Assembly: GCF_018866325.1 (NCBI RefSeq)
Contig: NZ_CP076457.1
Coordinates: 62,001 to 126,000, forward strand
Length of the DNA: 64,000 bases
From: Streptomyces sp. YPW6
GTDB taxonomy: Bacteria; Actinomycetota; Actinomycetes; Streptomycetales; Streptomycetaceae
Direction: 5' to 3'
Under the pieces are notes generated by a model. The model had not been told where the DNA came from. It made no database searches and saw only the letters and a list, made by a program, of their open reading frames with translations. Each line of letters starts with the position of its first letter. The first letter of the stretch is position 1. This document shows positions 62,390-64,000 of the stretch, in pieces. The translations under genes were made by a program, and so were the position numbers.

Positions 62390-63240
62390 AGACGTTGTGT
62401 ATTTGCCGAGGCTGAAAGCATGCGAGCGCCCCGACCGTTGCAGGAGCGCCCCGTTCACCATCGCGGCGCGACCCGCTTCCACAGCCGCCATAGCAAGAGC
62501 CCGGTCGACGGATGCATCAGCGGTGGTGAGCGGTGCGTTCTGCAGGTGCGTAGTCAAAGCGGCCCACGTACGGAACGTGCCGCGCGTGAATGACTGGTCG
62601 ATCCACTTCAGATCCGGGGCCGGGACGGTACGCCACAGCAGATGAAGGCCCGTCACCACAGTCGCCACTTCCGCTCCGGCCAGGCGTGGAACCACCTGCC
62701 ACGCGTCCATCCGCCCTACCAGATGCGGCAGCCGGGTCAGCGCCCGCTCACTGCCCGGACCGAGCAGCACCAGCCTGATGCGCGTGCCGGGGTGGTGCCA
62801 CAGGCTCTGCGGATACTCCAGGCACGGCACAGGAAGGCGCTGCGCCTCATCGGCCACCAGCACCCGCGCGACCGTGGCACCGGCTCGCGCCGATGTGTGC
62901 GGTAACCGGCCCGGCAGCGGCAGAACGTCGAACACCGCACGCCGCACGTCGGCCACCGACGGCCGAACCGGCACCGGCACCCACGTCACCTTCCAGCCTG
63001 CGGGCACCTCATTGAGCACCAGCCGCACGGCCACGGTCTTGCCCCGGCCCGGTTCGCCGAACACACACCGCCCCCTGAGCCGCCATCGTCTGCCCGACCG
63101 CCCCGGCAACCGGCCTCACCGACGACGTCCGCACCAGCTGCACTCCCCCAGGCAACACCACACCCGCAACTGCGCCGCTCTCCTCCCGCCGCCGGGCCCG
63201 CAGCCGCTGACGCGGGGTGCGGCGGCCGGCGCGCAGCCAC
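62390..63240 (-). pseudogene. Second TnsC/MuB-like ATPase, frameshifted
   Basis: From about 63240 the frame reads VVLPGGVQLVRTSSVRPVAG. A frame change at the C run near 63070 is followed by CVFGEPGRGKTVAVRLVLNE (Walker A), VLVADEAQRLPVPCLEY (Walker B), IRLVLLGPGSERALTRLPHL and SFTRGTFRTWAALTTHLQNA. It lies directly upstream of the tnsB-like relic, the reverse of the order at 25-28 kb. It belongs to an old Tn7/Mu-like element. Confidence 0.72.
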
Positions 63241-63289
63241 CTTCGCCGCGCTGTCCTCACGCGGCCCGGCCAGGGCAAAGTCAGCCAGC

Positions 63290-63520
63290 GCCTTACTTGT
63301 TCGCTTGCCGCCAACACTGCACAGAGCGGACGCTGCCCCGAAGGTCCCTGGCGATCACCGAACTCGCCTCGCCCCGGGCGAGCCTCTCGGGCAGCCTTCC
63401 TCCGTAACTCTTCGCGCAACTGCTGCCGTTCGGCCGTCGGCCCGCCTCCTCGCGGATACCGCATGCCCGGTGATACCGCAGCCGACGGCCTGCCGTCGGC
63501 CCCTACGGCACCACGAGTTC
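63290..63520 (-). pseudogene. IS630 transposase N-terminal remnant with one end
   Basis: It reads MRYPRGGGPTAERQQLREEL, and after a frame change VIARDLRGSVRSVQCWRQ, like the IS630 at 8075-10127. The element end (CACGAGTTCAACCTCAG) lies at about 63510-63527. The catalytic part is missing. Confidence 0.7.
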
Positions 63521-63527
63521 AACCTCA

Positions 63528-63895
63528 GAATCAGCCGGCTCGCCGTGCCAGGTGCAACCAGCCACCGACTACGCGTCGATCACATCACCGGCACCGACGA
63601 AACCTGATGGATCTGAACACGGCAGCACCGCGGCACAACCCAAGCGGCTACCGCCAGGCCCCATCGGGACCCTCCGGACAGGGCCTCGTCCTGCCCCAAC
63701 GGCATGAGCCCTCGCCCGCTGCCAACGCATTCTCCTTCTACATGCAGGACACGTGCTGAAGAGGCGGAGTCCCTGACCCCGGGCACAGAGCCCCCTGGCA
63801 CAGGGCCCCCTGGCACAGAGCCCCCTGGAAAGCCGTCTCGCTCAAGACTCTGTGCCGCAGGTGAACATCCCGCAACGTCACGGAGAGCTCACAAG
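63528..63895. other. Non-coding tail with short tandem repeats
   Basis: No gene seen. It contains the tandem repeat listed next, and the end of a minus-strand gene follows further right. Confidence 0.4.
63781..63829. repeat. Short tandem repeat, period about 15 bp
   Basis: The unit CCCCTGGCACAGAG(C) occurs a little over three times in a row with small variations. It has no evident coding role. Confidence 0.7.
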
Positions 63896-63936
63896 CGCGG
63901 CCGAGCCCGCGTCCTCGGGGCGCGGGCTCGGCCGCG
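63896..63936 (-). terminator. 16-bp perfect hairpin terminator
   Basis: Positions 63896-63911 pair perfectly with 63921-63936 around a 9-base loop. It touches the stop codon of the minus-strand gene entering from the right edge, so it is its terminator. Confidence 0.8.
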
Positions 63937-64000
63937 TCAGTCGTCGGGGAGCCAGCCGCGTTCGCTCAGCTCCGCGACGAATCGACCGTAGGCCTCCTCC
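63937..64000 (-). CDS. C-terminal end of a gene continuing past the right edge
   Basis: The last residues read EEAYGRFVAELSERGWLPDD before TGA at 63939-63937. The hairpin directly behind supports a real gene end. Too little is visible to name the product. Confidence 0.65.
   Translation of the reverse strand, partial: EEAYGRFVAELSERGWLPDD

Overview
The window is high-GC actinobacterial DNA, most likely from a Streptomyces chromosome. Evidence for this is the strong G/C third-position bias, GTG starts, and genus-typical families such as the XRE/DUF5753 regulator with DUF397, the DUF574-type SAM methyltransferase, DUF5959, and an Rhs protein with a large N-terminal region. It is an accessory region rather than core chromosome: roughly a third of it is insertion sequences or their remnants, and the rest is dominated by conflict and defence genes.

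Layout. 1-5 kb: the 3' part of an Rhs polymorphic toxin, followed by a small membrane protein that is its likely immunity protein. 5-10 kb: an IS graveyard with an IS256 remnant, a complete IS630-type element carrying a VOC-family passenger gene, a metK fragment, and an IS630 element split by an IS5-type element. 10.5-14.8 kb: regulatory genes (DUF397, XRE/DUF5753, SAM methyltransferase, a translationally coupled regulator pair, a small membrane protein). 15.7-25 kb: a defence-island-like stretch with NucA/B and HNH fragments, a GIY-YIG/DUF4357 protein, a YaaC-like plus zinc-ribbon pair, a DUF4041-GIY-YIG protein resembling SNIPE-type anti-phage nucleases, and a three-gene set (HicA-like, HTH, SecB-like) that looks like a toxin-antitoxin-chaperone module.

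25.4-42.8 kb is the most interesting segment. A minus-strand type I-E CRISPR-Cas operon (cas3, cas8e, cas11e, cas7e, cas5e, cas6e; no cas1 or cas2) runs without a real gap into a tnsB/tnsC-like transposase-ATPase pair. Three leader-bearing CRISPR arrays and one relic array lie upstream, with a DUF3800 gene between them. cas8e is interrupted by an IS5-family element with a CTAG target duplication. This could be a Tn7-like, CRISPR-associated transposon built on a type I-E effector, or a I-E locus with a MuA/MuB-like element beside it. No tniQ or tnsA is visible.

43-58 kb: hypothetical genes, an acyl-CoA oxidase, an IS701-like element, two DJ-1/PfpI genes, a NUDIX relic, two cupins, an MFS exporter with a divergent TetR regulator, and a secreted protein/lipoprotein pair. 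58-64 kb: nested mobile elements (an ISL3 split around DUF5959 and IS21), a second decayed tnsC/tnsB pair, an IS630 remnant, and the start of a new gene at the right edge.

A caution on quality: at least fourteen genes carry single-base frameshifts, nearly all at short G or C runs. Most are restored to a continuous family-like protein by adding or removing one base. This is the signature of long-read homopolymer errors, so several apparent pseudogenes, including cas3, cas5e and parts of cas8e, may be intact in the organism.
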